Made by a program: the position numbers and the translations under genes. The notes beneath the pieces are model-generated. The model did not search any database and was not told where the DNA came from. It worked only from the letters and a program-made list of their open reading frames with translations. A stretch of 64,000 nucleotides of DNA from assembly GCA_965263305.1 (NCBI GenBank), contig OZ253666.1:2914001-2978000 (forward strand). The letters are read 5' to 3'. The number at the start of each line of letters is the position of its first letter. The first letter of the stretch is position 1. The DNA is from MED-G105 sp965263305 (GTDB lineage: Bacteria > Pseudomonadota > Alphaproteobacteria > Caulobacterales > Parvularculaceae). Below, in pieces: positions 33,844-43,798 of this stretch.

Positions 33844-35694
33844 TCACCCGAAGAACGCCGCATCAGCGACATCCAGGGTTGGCACCAGCAACGTGCGGTC
33901 GATATAGCGATTGCCGAATTCGCAGGAGGTTTCCGCGACAAACGAGCAAGCATGACAAGCCGCAGCATGGAGCGATCTGTCCTTTTCCGGTTCGTGCTCC
34001 GAACACAGAGGGTCTGACGAGCAGATATGCGCGCGTCCCAATGCTTGCCTGAGCAGACGCCCCAAGTTTTCGGGTTTTCCGAGATCGACGAGACCGCCAA
34101 GCGTACCGTCCGAATCCGCCGCTGCGGTATAGATCAAAATTCCGGCTTGCGGCTCTTCGCCTTCGGTATCGGCATAAATGCGCTCCCGGATGCTTGCGGA
34201 ATTGTACCCGCATTCTAGCGCGAGTTCCCGGATCAAAAGATGCGAAAGCGTGTGTAGCATCGCGTAGCGGATGCCAGGATAACCTTCGTCTGGATCAAGT
34301 TTGCGGGCGTTCCGCCATCCGCGATGCCCAGCGAGCAACTTAGCGTCACGTTCGATAACGCTAGGGAACGCTTCCCACTTCTTTAGTGCGGTTTCGCTGA
34401 AGCGGATAAATATGCCCTCTCCGTGGACTTGCGTAGCGGGAACCCAGCTTGGCGGGTCTTTACATAGAGCAGCCCGCGCGGCCTGTTCATCGGGGTTGCC
34501 GGACTCCTCAGGAGCCTCAACGCGAGTAAAGCCGAGAAGAGCGTTCACTTCGCGCAGCCTTTCAAGCAACAAGACGCTTTCGATTGGTTTCTCAAACCCC
34601 GTTGGAACGGGCACTCCCTTGCTCAAAAAATGAGGCCAATCTGTCGGCGGGTTGGGATCAGTCAGGACTTCCCATTCGGGGCCTTTGATATCGGCTTCAG
34701 TCACGCCGGTATCGCCCCCACCATCCTTAAATTGTTCGACCACGTCCCAGATGACCTTGGGAGTATGCTTTTCTATCCCTGGCAACGCGCCTGTCTTTTT
34801 CAGCGTTTTCACGGTGACGGCCACTTCGGCTTCGGAGTCCAAGTCTTCGAAATATTCCCACCCGTCTTGGACCAGTTGGGATACCGGGTCACGTGCGAGC
34901 GGAATTGCGAGCGCCGAGAGTGTTATCGGGAACCAGCTATTCGTCGCGCCCAAAAGCACCGCGCGAGCCTGTTCCTCACAGTCGGCGTCGTATTGATCCA
35001 TATGCGGATGACGCCCCCTGCATTTTGGCAGGTTCTCCTTGCCGGACTTACCGAACGCATGGGCCATGCTGCGTGAGGCGCCGCACTCGTCGCATTTCGC
35101 CCACAGATTTTCGGTTTGGAGAGACGCGCCACTTTCGAAGAACCGCAATGTACCTTTGCATGTCGAGGGACCGCTGTGCACAAAATAGTGCCACGGAAAG
35201 TCATCAAGGTGGCCATCGCGACAGGCGAGCAGGAAGCGGGCCGGAACGGCGTCAGCGTCCTTGGCGGGCTGGTCTCCCTTCGAGCCTTTGCAGTCCTTGT
35301 GTACGAAGCGGGTTCTTTCAGGCCGGTAGCGATCCTCTTTGCATTCGAAGAGTCCGAGATCGTATTCGGAGAGCAAGCCGCACTTGACGCAGCGCAGCCA
35401 GCGGGGGAACGGCCTGACCGGAACGCCAATGTATGCTTCCGCCGACCAGACATCAATGTCGTCACTCTTTTGGAAGGGCGGAACACGCAGGCTTTCGACT
35501 TGCGGCCCCAACTCTCGGCGTACGGCGGCCAACAAGCGCGCTTCTTCGATCGGCTGACAGCGGCTCTTCTCCCATCGGTCGATGCCCAGCGTAACGACGG
35601 ACAAGCTGGGCATGTCGATGAGCGCGCCCGGACCGTAAGTCCAAAGTAACTGTGATGGGCGGACCTGCCCTATAGGTGTCCGATCGCCGCTCAT
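33844..35694 (-). CDS. drmB: DISARM protein DrmB (DUF1998)
   Basis: 616 aa. Begins with the characteristic GQVRPSQLLWTYGPGALIDM. The C-terminal DUF1998 region has HTLSHLLIRELALECGY, then a Cys-rich cluster (ICSSDPLCSEH, AACHACSF, SCEFGNRYID) likely binding zinc. DrmB partners with the DrmA helicase in recognising incoming DNA. Start overlaps the drmA stop by four bases. Confidence 0.92.
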   Translation of the reverse strand: MSGDRTPIGQVRPSQLLWTYGPGALIDMPSLSVVTLGIDRWEKSRCQPIEEARLLAAVRRELGPQVESLRVPPFQKSDDIDVWSAEAYIGVPVRPFPRWLRCVKCGLLSEYDLGLFECKEDRYRPERTRFVHKDCKGSKGDQPAKDADAVPARFLLACRDGHLDDFPWHYFVHSGPSTCKGTLRFFESGASLQTENLWAKCDECGASRSMAHAFGKSGKENLPKCRGRHPHMDQYDADCEEQARAVLLGATNSWFPITLSALAIPLARDPVSQLVQDGWEYFEDLDSEAEVAVTVKTLKKTGALPGIEKHTPKVIWDVVEQFKDGGGDTGVTEADIKGPEWEVLTDPNPPTDWPHFLSKGVPVPTGFEKPIESVLLLERLREVNALLGFTRVEAPEESGNPDEQAARAALCKDPPSWVPATQVHGEGIFIRFSETALKKWEAFPSVIERDAKLLAGHRGWRNARKLDPDEGYPGIRYAMLHTLSHLLIRELALECGYNSASIRERIYADTEGEEPQAGILIYTAAADSDGTLGGLVDLGKPENLGRLLRQALGRAHICSSDPLCSEHEPEKDRSLHAAACHACSFVAETSCEFGNRYIDRTLLVPTLDVADAAFFG

Positions 35695-38600
35695 TCGTCG
35701 CCCCCATCATCGTCACCGCCGCTGATAGGTGGCGGAGTCCAGGCCGGGCCTGCGCCGCCATACCGGGCCTTGTTCATCACGAGACGAACGCCCGGCTCAA
35801 CCTCGCGCATCGACATTGGAACTGTGAAATTGTCCCAGGCTTTGATGCCGGGCTTGCGCAGCAAGGCGACCATAGTGTCCTTTTTCGGCCCCTTTTTCTC
35901 GTAGGCGAGGGTTCGACCACCTTTGCTGGCTTCGTCGGCCCATACATCGAGACGCTCTTTAAGAGCATCGGAGGCGAGGTCTTTGATGGCCGCTTCCTGC
36001 GATATGCTCCACGCGCGATCGACAAGGACTTTCGAAGCTTGAACGACTTCCGCCTTGTCGGGTTTGTCGAGAACTCCGGCTCCGACGTTCGGATTGAAAA
36101 CATCGTTCTCCAGGCGAACGACACTAAGCAGCGCTCCCGTCAGACCACGATCCATCGCACGGGGCGAAAACGGGGTGACGGATTGCGCTTCCACGTGCTT
36201 ATAGAAGGTGGCGTGGTAATGCTCGAAGGTCTCGTAGTGCGACAGGTCTCGCGGACGCGCCCATGTCAGTACCGTACAGACAAGGCCGGGTGAAGCGCGG
36301 CCCACGCGGCTGGTGGCCTGAATGTATTCGGCGGTTCCCTTCGGCTGACCGTTCACGACCATGAGGCCCAAGCGATTAACGTCAACACCTACCGAGAGCA
36401 TGTTCGTGGCGAGCACGACATCAATCGCGTGGGCTTCGCCTTCGGCCCATTCCGTCACGAACTTGCCTTTGGCGGGATCGAACGCCGCCTTGAACTTGAC
36501 TTCCATTTGGTCGAGCGACTTCGGAATTTCGCGGCTCGAAACGCGGGAGGTCAATTCGCGGATATTGCTGACGCGTCGCTGCGCCAATCCCGGACGATCA
36601 ACGAGGCTCATCTGCACACGATAGGCTCGGGTCTGCACGTCGTCTTCTGCGAGACGCTTCATTCCGCCGAGTTCGCGCAGCGAATTGAAGTATCCGACCG
36701 TCGTCAGGTAGGGATCGGCGATCTGGCCGAAACGGTCGAACAAGGCCTGTGAAGCAGTGAGGAAGGCCGTATAGACGCGGATCAGCATTGCCGGACGTGA
36801 GCTGCCCGGCGAGCATACGCCGAGATAGCGCCGTCCGGGGATTTGCTCGATCGGTCGCTGCACGGAAAAGAAATTGTCCCCGACATCCAGCCCGTGCGGA
36901 GGGAAGACAGCGACGCGACGCATGAAAACGTTGTTCACTTGCTCGGTCGCTTTGCGCACCGTCGCCGTCGATGCGACGATCTTCGGCTTGATCGTCAGAT
37001 CGCCGATCTTCCAGCCCGAGAGTTCGTCAATCGCGGTCTCGTAGAGGCCGACCATTGTGCCGAGCGGTCCGCTAATCAGGTGGAACTCGTCTTGTATGAT
37101 TAGGTCGGGTGGCCGGAGCGCTGCGATCTTCTTAGGTTCGGAGCGCGGCAAACCTTTGCTTGCCGGATGCCTGCCGGTGCAATCGGATTCCGGCCAAATC
37201 AGGCCGTGCCTCGGACATTCCGAATTCGCCCGCCCGAAGAGGGTGCGGACTTCGCCGCGCCACGCCATCAGAGCGAACTTGTCTACCGTGGCGATCATCA
37301 TTGATGGCGGACGATGATAGATTTCCTCGTCCACCACGACGACCGGAATACCCGGATGCGCTTTCTTGCTCGACTTGCCGCGTGAAAATTCGCAGCGGCT
37401 TTTCTTGTCACCGCAATAGATCGTCGTGCGCTTGAGGAAGGTATTGACTTCGATGTCGCGCTTGTCCGAAATCTCGCAGCCGCACCACGGGCAGCTCGTC
37501 AGTTGGGCGGGGGATGTTCCGCCTGCATCGAATTTGTCGGGATCGCGAATGTCCTTGATCGCGCGGTGGCTATCGTCGGTCGAGCCCGGCGTCACTTTGT
37601 TGCCGACCCAGAGGCCGATCGTGAAAGGCTCTTGGCCAAGGGACTCGTCGCCACCTGCAATGGCTTCCTGACGAAGTAGCTCCATGGCGCAAATCAGCGT
37701 TGAAGCGCGCTGGAATTGCTGAAGTGTCAGAAGCCGGAGCGTGTAGCGCATGATGACGCCCAGGCCTCTGCCGCCATCATAGCCGCCGAGCATTCCTTGC
37801 AGCCGCCTGATCGCCATCGAAAAAGCCGCGACGCCGAGATAGGCCTCGGTTTTACCACCACCGGTCGGGAACCAGAGAAGGTCCGCAAAAGCATCTACGG
37901 GTTTGCTGCGATCCTTGTGCGTCGGATCGGCGAGCGACGGCAGCGACAGCAATATGAATGCGAGCTGGAACGGTCGCCACGAGCGGTTCTTGCGTACCTC
38001 GAACTCGCTAAGGTCCTTGCCTTCACCCCGCCGCTGCGAGAGCGCGTAGAGACTATGGATACGCTGCCTTGCCATAGCGAGGTTGGCGAACCGAAACGCC
38101 TTAAGCGCCTTGTCATCCGCCTTGTCGGCAAGGACAGCGATGCCTTCTTCGAGCCTTACCTTGATGTCCTTGCACCGTTGGAGCGCTGCCTTCGCCGGGT
38201 CGTCATGCCCGATAACATCCGCACCGACACGAGCAGCCTGTTCGTCGATCCACTTCCCGTAGTCATCGGAAAGGGTGGATAGAGCGGCGACGAGTTCATC
38301 GCGCTCCATGGCGGCGAGCGCCTCCATGTCGAGATAGCCTTTATCGACCATCGCGCGCATCGCCGGACGATCTTCGTCGCGCAGGCCGGGTGTCTCCGTC
38401 ACCGGCACTTCGTATTGCGGCATTACGACCGTGCGCACCATCGTAGCGCGCTCCGGATCGCCCGCTTCGGTTTGCGCGTGAACGGCTACGCCGTGACCGA
38501 CCGCGAATTCCACTTGCCGCCGATAGATCATTTCAAGGGCGTCGCGCTCGGTGTCATCACCTGCGGTGTTCAGAGCGAGCCGCCGCCGGAAGATTGCAGG

Positions 38601-39755
38601 GTCTTTGGAGCCGGACGCGGCACGCGCCATGATTTCGGGCTGGAAGAGCCAGGCAGTATCCTTATTCTCTTCCGGCTCTCCCTGCGCGTTGACGAGAAAG
38701 AGTGTTATCAGCCGATCGCCGTTGGCGTTCTTGCCACGGATCGTTCCCTGAATGCGCACTTCGGGATGATCTTTGTCGGGGGCTTGATGCGGGATCACGC
38801 CTTCGGAGAGATCAAGAATGACCTCCCCTCCGCAGGGGATGCGCTGCCAGACTTTAACGGGAACTTCTTCCTGTCTGGTTTCGATGACATTGCCGTGCTC
38901 GTCTTTGATCTTGCGGTTGATCGTCTTCTTGTGATCGTGCTCACGCTCACGGACATATTGTCCCCAGCGCGCATCAACAGTGATCTTCTCGACGTCGCCA
39001 TCGACGCAAAACGTGAAGCCGAAGCTCGACGGTATGAGAGACTGATTGCTCGCCGCGTCGATCTCGTCGGCGGCGTCCGCCTCGGCATCGACCGTTCCTG
39101 TCGTGCCGTCGAATTCTGCGCCGGGATCATGACGTCCGGTATGAACTTCGAGATCGTCCGGCTCTTCTTCGTCCTCCGCTTCGAGTGGGCCTTCCAGGCC
39201 TTCGATGCCACCGGCATCACCGCGCTGCTGGGGAGCGAGCTTGCCGACCAAATAACGGTCACGGACGCCCATATCGACGATCTGTTCGTGCGGTCCGTTG
39301 GCCGGTCCGAGCAGGTCGTCCATTACGGCCAGTTGGAGAAGTTCGCGGATGTAAGCCTGATGTTCGATCAAGGATACATCGTCCGGCGTCTTACCCGTAA
39401 TCTTCGCTAGACCGTCGGCGAAGTCGCTCCATTGAAGCCGAGTAATAGAGCCCGTTGAGGGTAGCGAGAGGCCGCCGACCTCAATTGAAATGGCGCTGTC
39501 AGCCTTGAGCATTTTGTCGAAATAGACCGTCGTTCTTTCGCTGCTTGAGCGACGCCGGAGCATGCGCCCGACACGGGCGAACTTTCCATTGGGAGTGGCC
39601 ATCAAAATCCAATCGCCCTCGGCGATGGACGAAAAGAGATGTCCTTCGCCCCTTAGCTCCAACACGAAGTCCGGATAGGGGAATCCTCCGGATTCCTTCC
39701 CGGCATCAATGGCGATCCAGGCGTTTGCAATACTAACTATCGGCTGATCAATCAT
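35691..39755 (-). CDS. drmA: DISARM helicase DrmA
   Basis: 1354 aa SF2 helicase. Walker A FPTGGGKTEAYLGVA (about residue 630), motif II IIQDEFHLISGP (about 888), motif III SAT-like VASTATVRKA (about 928) and motif VI QATSRVGRASPG (about 1146). CxxC pairs (SCPWCGCEIS) lie between. It translocates on DNA as the DrmAB complex. An acidic linker occurs at about 180-225 (EAEDEEEPDDLEVH). Overlaps both neighbours by four bases. Confidence 0.93.
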   Translation of the reverse strand: MIDQPIVSIANAWIAIDAGKESGGFPYPDFVLELRGEGHLFSSIAEGDWILMATPNGKFARVGRMLRRRSSSERTTVYFDKMLKADSAISIEVGGLSLPSTGSITRLQWSDFADGLAKITGKTPDDVSLIEHQAYIRELLQLAVMDDLLGPANGPHEQIVDMGVRDRYLVGKLAPQQRGDAGGIEGLEGPLEAEDEEEPDDLEVHTGRHDPGAEFDGTTGTVDAEADAADEIDAASNQSLIPSSFGFTFCVDGDVEKITVDARWGQYVREREHDHKKTINRKIKDEHGNVIETRQEEVPVKVWQRIPCGGEVILDLSEGVIPHQAPDKDHPEVRIQGTIRGKNANGDRLITLFLVNAQGEPEENKDTAWLFQPEIMARAASGSKDPAIFRRRLALNTAGDDTERDALEMIYRRQVEFAVGHGVAVHAQTEAGDPERATMVRTVVMPQYEVPVTETPGLRDEDRPAMRAMVDKGYLDMEALAAMERDELVAALSTLSDDYGKWIDEQAARVGADVIGHDDPAKAALQRCKDIKVRLEEGIAVLADKADDKALKAFRFANLAMARQRIHSLYALSQRRGEGKDLSEFEVRKNRSWRPFQLAFILLSLPSLADPTHKDRSKPVDAFADLLWFPTGGGKTEAYLGVAAFSMAIRRLQGMLGGYDGGRGLGVIMRYTLRLLTLQQFQRASTLICAMELLRQEAIAGGDESLGQEPFTIGLWVGNKVTPGSTDDSHRAIKDIRDPDKFDAGGTSPAQLTSCPWCGCEISDKRDIEVNTFLKRTTIYCGDKKSRCEFSRGKSSKKAHPGIPVVVVDEEIYHRPPSMMIATVDKFALMAWRGEVRTLFGRANSECPRHGLIWPESDCTGRHPASKGLPRSEPKKIAALRPPDLIIQDEFHLISGPLGTMVGLYETAIDELSGWKIGDLTIKPKIVASTATVRKATEQVNNVFMRRVAVFPPHGLDVGDNFFSVQRPIEQIPGRRYLGVCSPGSSRPAMLIRVYTAFLTASQALFDRFGQIADPYLTTVGYFNSLRELGGMKRLAEDDVQTRAYRVQMSLVDRPGLAQRRVSNIRELTSRVSSREIPKSLDQMEVKFKAAFDPAKGKFVTEWAEGEAHAIDVVLATNMLSVGVDVNRLGLMVVNGQPKGTAEYIQATSRVGRASPGLVCTVLTWARPRDLSHYETFEHYHATFYKHVEAQSVTPFSPRAMDRGLTGALLSVVRLENDVFNPNVGAGVLDKPDKAEVVQASKVLVDRAWSISQEAAIKDLASDALKERLDVWADEASKGGRTLAYEKKGPKKDTMVALLRKPGIKAWDNFTVPMSMREVEPGVRLVMNKARYGGAGPAWTPPPISGGDDDGGDE

Positions 39756-42700
39756 ATGCGCCTCGTTGAGGCCGACACTTGGCCTTCGCTGAATAAGTCT
39801 TTTTGATCATTATCCGTGTCGATCGCCTTTTTCGGCTTTGAGGACGATGCTTTGTTTTCTTGAGGCGTCTGTTCGGCTTCATAACGTCTCTGGTTCAGTT
39901 TTGTCAGGCGACGAAGAAGCTCTAATCGTGCCTCCTCTTGAAGAGTGAATCTAATTCCTCTCGGTGTTTCATAAAAACTATGCCCAAGACTGAGATCGCG
40001 CCATCCATATGAAGCACAAACTGCATCGTCCAACTTGACATGAATACTACGTAATTCTTGGGTGCCATCTGAATTGTCATCTGTGTCATTGAAACGGTTA
40101 TACGTTTTAGTTAATCCTTCATTTCGTGAGAGCATGAGCTCACTTCGAAACGAATGATATTTCTGAGCGATTTCCGACAACCCTTCAGCTGCTTCAGTTG
40201 GAAAAGGATAGGTATTAAAAACGTCCGATCGCGTATAGCGGATTGAGCCCCCCATCGTGGTAGAACAGTGTTTGAGAGCCCAGATGGTATGAATGCTGCT
40301 TTGAAGAATTCCGAATCTAGGAAAATCTGAGAACGCAAAAACGTTCATGGGCGCAGCAAACCGTGAAGTATTCGGCACTATACAGAATGCAATATGCTTA
40401 CTTGTAAAAGCATGTACGATCACATGAGAGAGATTACCTGTTGCAGCATATAGACCAGGCCTCAATTCTCCATGCATCCACCACCGCTCTCGGTGGGCCT
40501 TCCGTTTAACCTTATCTCTAACAGGTTTTACTTTCTCACGAATGATGTTTAGGCAATTTGGATACGAAGCAGCATCCTCAAGAGAGCGATCACCGAAATC
40601 TATTACGAAGAACGAGGGGTTCTGATCTGGGTTGGAATTAAGGTCTTCACCACGAAGATAGGGATAGATGACTTCAGAGGCGCTAGGTTCGACTTTCACT
40701 AACGCAGCAGCTTGATCCGGCGTGAGTACAAATCCTTCACCGCTGGGTTTAGCTCCTTCAAAACTTTGGTTTAGGTTTTCCTTCAGGCTGTGAACTTCTT
40801 GCTCTAAATCAGATTCATCAAGAAACGATGATATATTTGCGACATTGTCATTGTTGAGTATACGGCTACCTTGCCAAGGGCTAACCGAAAGATAGACAAC
40901 GGAAATTCGTTGTGCAGCTTTACCGGGCCAAGGAACAGATGTGGAGGCTCGGAAAACCGTTAAGCCTTTATTCAACAGCCGTTCTAGGCCTACTTTTCTT
41001 GTATCTCCTTGCGCAATAGTGTCAGTACCAATGATTCCAATATAGCCGCTCGAATGACAGAGCTCAGACGCCCGATTGAGGAATATGCTAACGAGGTCCG
41101 CCCGATTGCCAAAGTAGGGATATAGCGTATAGAGGTTTTGGAGGTATTCGTCTCCCAAGCGGTAACTGATCCGAGTCCCACCAAGAAATGGCGGGTTTCC
41201 GACAATCGCATCGAAGCCGTCACCGTTTTTTTGAAACACCTCTGGAAATTCCAGCGGCCAATGGAAGAGACGTCGTGAGGATCTACCGGTCGAAAGACCG
41301 GTGCCCTGGCTCTTTTGAGTGCGTCGGCTCAAAGCATGTTGGCTATCACTTTTACCTTCAATTGCGGCACCAACTTCGATTGAAAGGGCAGTGGTATCGA
41401 AACCTATGTTATTCGCCGTGAGTATCTCAATGACAAAGGAATCGGCGATGAGTTCCATTAGGTGAAGCTCTTGCCTGGCCTGTTCATCTAATTGAGCCAT
41501 GACCTCAACATCGCGGATGTCACGGATAGCGCGGCTACGAAGCTCAATGCGCAAATCAATAGCCTTTTGGACGGCTTGATCAATGTTCGATGCAAAGAGT
41601 TTCTTAGAGCTTCCACTACCCGGATTCATGTCCAGATAGTGGAGCTGCTCCATATTATAGATTCCGAGAAGGCTATCGCCGCTTCGAAGATTGTGGTCGA
41701 GGAAGCCAAACGGTCGCCCCTTGGCGAGCGTCACCAGCCAGATCGAAAGCTTCGCCAGCTCGACGGCGAGAGGGTTGACGTCCACACCGTATAGGCATCG
41801 CTCGGCAATCAAACGCCGGGCGGTCAGCAGCCTTTCTTCCGGATCGTTACGAAGCGGTTCGTAGCCATTGCGCTTCGCTACCACTACACCTTCGGCGGTG
41901 ACGGAGTTTCCGGCTTCCTCGCTTTGGCCCCACGCTTCGACAAGCCGCTCCGAAAGCCAGCGGCAAACCTGAACGAGGAACGCGCCCGATCCCATGGCCG
42001 GATCGCAAATCTTGAGATCGAGAAGCTCCGCAGGGGATTTGAGCTTCCATTCATCACGAGGCTTGCCTTCCGCGGGGCCGACATAAGCGACAGGCTCCAG
42101 CGTTTCCTTGACGATCGCTTCGGTGAGGGATTTCGGCGTGTAGTGCGTACCCGTCTCACGGCGATCCGTTCCTGTCGTCACCATGAAGGTGCCCACGGGA
42201 TAGACGAGCGGATAGTCCCAGCGGTCTATGCGCAGAAAATGGAAGTACGGCTTGACCCGGTCACGTAGCGCCTGATCGCCGTGACAGGCGGTCAGCAACT
42301 TGTCCGCATCTGCATCTTCGACCTTCTTTTTGAGGTCGTTCGTTACGCGGCTCTTCGAGCTGCCAGTGCGTTCCTTCAGCAATTTCTCTAACGCTTCGGC
42401 ACTCTTCGCCGCAGCGGCTTCCAGCTCGTCGAGTGTCACCCAAGGTTTTTTGGCGTTCTTGGTCGCGTCGAGATCAAGCGTGACCTCTTTCGCACGGACG
42501 ACGGTGCGTTCGAGCAACCCTTCGTAGACGTAGCCGATTTGCTCGACATCAAGCGCCCGATAGGAAAGTGTTCGCCCCTGAAAGAGCTGCACGGCGTCGA
42601 GCAGCAAGAGGACAGTCCGGTTGTCGATCGGCAACGGAGCCGCCGGATCGGTCTTCCAGTGCGAATCCTTCAATCGACCTTCCAGGAAGGGGTAGCGGTC

Positions 42701-43798
42701 GGGATCGAACAACGAACCGCCAAGCGCGGGCAGCCGCAGCGCCTCGTGCTCGATACCGCCATAGACTGCCCGGAAGATCGCGAGAAGTCTCGACCATGCA
42801 TCCCAGCGGCGTTCGAGAATTTCTTCCGCATCGCCGCGAAGCTGCATCCGCAAGGTCGATACGGCGTAGTTGGCTTCGTATCGCTCGTCGCCCATCAGCA
42901 GCAGGCCGCGCTCTTCCGCCGAAAGCAAGAAGACGATCCGCATCATAACCGTCAGAGCCGCTTCATAAAGCTCGGCAGGTTCGACGCCTTCAAGGAGCTT
43001 GTAGTCGCGATCGACGTTCGCGCGGTCGAGCGACTGGACGAGGACTTCCACGGCACGGCCTACCTGTTCGCCGAGTGCATCCGTGACCTCGTCTTGCAGC
43101 TTCAACGACTCGTCCAGCAAAGCGGGTAGCTGCTCGCATTGATCGACGAAGAAGCGACGGACGCCAAGGAGGTTGACGAAGGCCTGCAAGGTCTTCGGCT
43201 CCTGGCTCCAGAGATTTGCGTACCAACTCGCGAAGCTCGTCACCGCACCGACCGGCGCATCGACGAACATCCAACGCTCGCCGTTCGTCACGAGCCCAAG
43301 GCGCACGCCGGTGGCCCGGCAAAGTTCGACCATTCGTTCGGCTGGACTGGCGGCCCAGCCATCCACCTTTATCGGTTCGTCGAGCGGCGTGTTCGGACCG
43401 TAGGTCGCAACCAGCATGAGCGCTTGCAGGCCTTGCGAATCGTTCACGACAGCAAAGTCGGGGTACAGAACCGCGCGGCGCTCAGGAAGGTCACACTTCA
43501 ATGTCGCGGGTAGATCGCGACGCGCCTTGAAAACGTCTCCTGCTCCGTCCTCGTCGAGTTCCAGGCCTCGCCGCAGGACCAGATCGACCCACGCGGCATG
43601 GATCGCGTCCAGTTCGGGATCGTCGAGTTCCTGCGCCTCACGCCATTCGTCATAGGCCTGTCTTAGGAGCTTGCGCTTCGAAGCATCGATTTCTTCCAAT
43701 CCCTGGGGGAACGTATCCTTGAGGACAGGCTCCGCAAGAAACGGACCGGATATGTCGATAAGAGAAAGCCATTCTCCATGTGGGCTGACCGCGCTCAT
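39752..43798 (-). CDS. drmMI: DISARM adenine-specific DNA methyltransferase DrmMI
   Basis: 1348 aa. N6-adenine methylase core: motif I KICDPAMGSGAFLVQVC (about residue 600) and motif IV AIVGNPPFLGGTR (about 864), in the Eco57I-like arrangement with a long N-terminal region. It modifies host DNA so that DISARM ignores it. Codons after about residue 750 (below ~41600) are much more AT-rich than the first half: line 40801-40860 has 20 G+C of 60, line 42601-42660 has 38 of 60. This suggests an exchanged target-recognition half. Overlaps drmD and drmA by four bases each. Confidence 0.92.
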   Translation of the reverse strand: MSAVSPHGEWLSLIDISGPFLAEPVLKDTFPQGLEEIDASKRKLLRQAYDEWREAQELDDPELDAIHAAWVDLVLRRGLELDEDGAGDVFKARRDLPATLKCDLPERRAVLYPDFAVVNDSQGLQALMLVATYGPNTPLDEPIKVDGWAASPAERMVELCRATGVRLGLVTNGERWMFVDAPVGAVTSFASWYANLWSQEPKTLQAFVNLLGVRRFFVDQCEQLPALLDESLKLQDEVTDALGEQVGRAVEVLVQSLDRANVDRDYKLLEGVEPAELYEAALTVMMRIVFLLSAEERGLLLMGDERYEANYAVSTLRMQLRGDAEEILERRWDAWSRLLAIFRAVYGGIEHEALRLPALGGSLFDPDRYPFLEGRLKDSHWKTDPAAPLPIDNRTVLLLLDAVQLFQGRTLSYRALDVEQIGYVYEGLLERTVVRAKEVTLDLDATKNAKKPWVTLDELEAAAAKSAEALEKLLKERTGSSKSRVTNDLKKKVEDADADKLLTACHGDQALRDRVKPYFHFLRIDRWDYPLVYPVGTFMVTTGTDRRETGTHYTPKSLTEAIVKETLEPVAYVGPAEGKPRDEWKLKSPAELLDLKICDPAMGSGAFLVQVCRWLSERLVEAWGQSEEAGNSVTAEGVVVAKRNGYEPLRNDPEERLLTARRLIAERCLYGVDVNPLAVELAKLSIWLVTLAKGRPFGFLDHNLRSGDSLLGIYNMEQLHYLDMNPGSGSSKKLFASNIDQAVQKAIDLRIELRSRAIRDIRDVEVMAQLDEQARQELHLMELIADSFVIEILTANNIGFDTTALSIEVGAAIEGKSDSQHALSRRTQKSQGTGLSTGRSSRRLFHWPLEFPEVFQKNGDGFDAIVGNPPFLGGTRISYRLGDEYLQNLYTLYPYFGNRADLVSIFLNRASELCHSSGYIGIIGTDTIAQGDTRKVGLERLLNKGLTVFRASTSVPWPGKAAQRISVVYLSVSPWQGSRILNNDNVANISSFLDESDLEQEVHSLKENLNQSFEGAKPSGEGFVLTPDQAAALVKVEPSASEVIYPYLRGEDLNSNPDQNPSFFVIDFGDRSLEDAASYPNCLNIIREKVKPVRDKVKRKAHRERWWMHGELRPGLYAATGNLSHVIVHAFTSKHIAFCIVPNTSRFAAPMNVFAFSDFPRFGILQSSIHTIWALKHCSTTMGGSIRYTRSDVFNTYPFPTEAAEGLSEIAQKYHSFRSELMLSRNEGLTKTYNRFNDTDDNSDGTQELRSIHVKLDDAVCASYGWRDLSLGHSFYETPRGIRFTLQEEARLELLRRLTKLNQRRYEAEQTPQENKASSSKPKKAIDTDNDQKDLFSEGQVSASTRRI

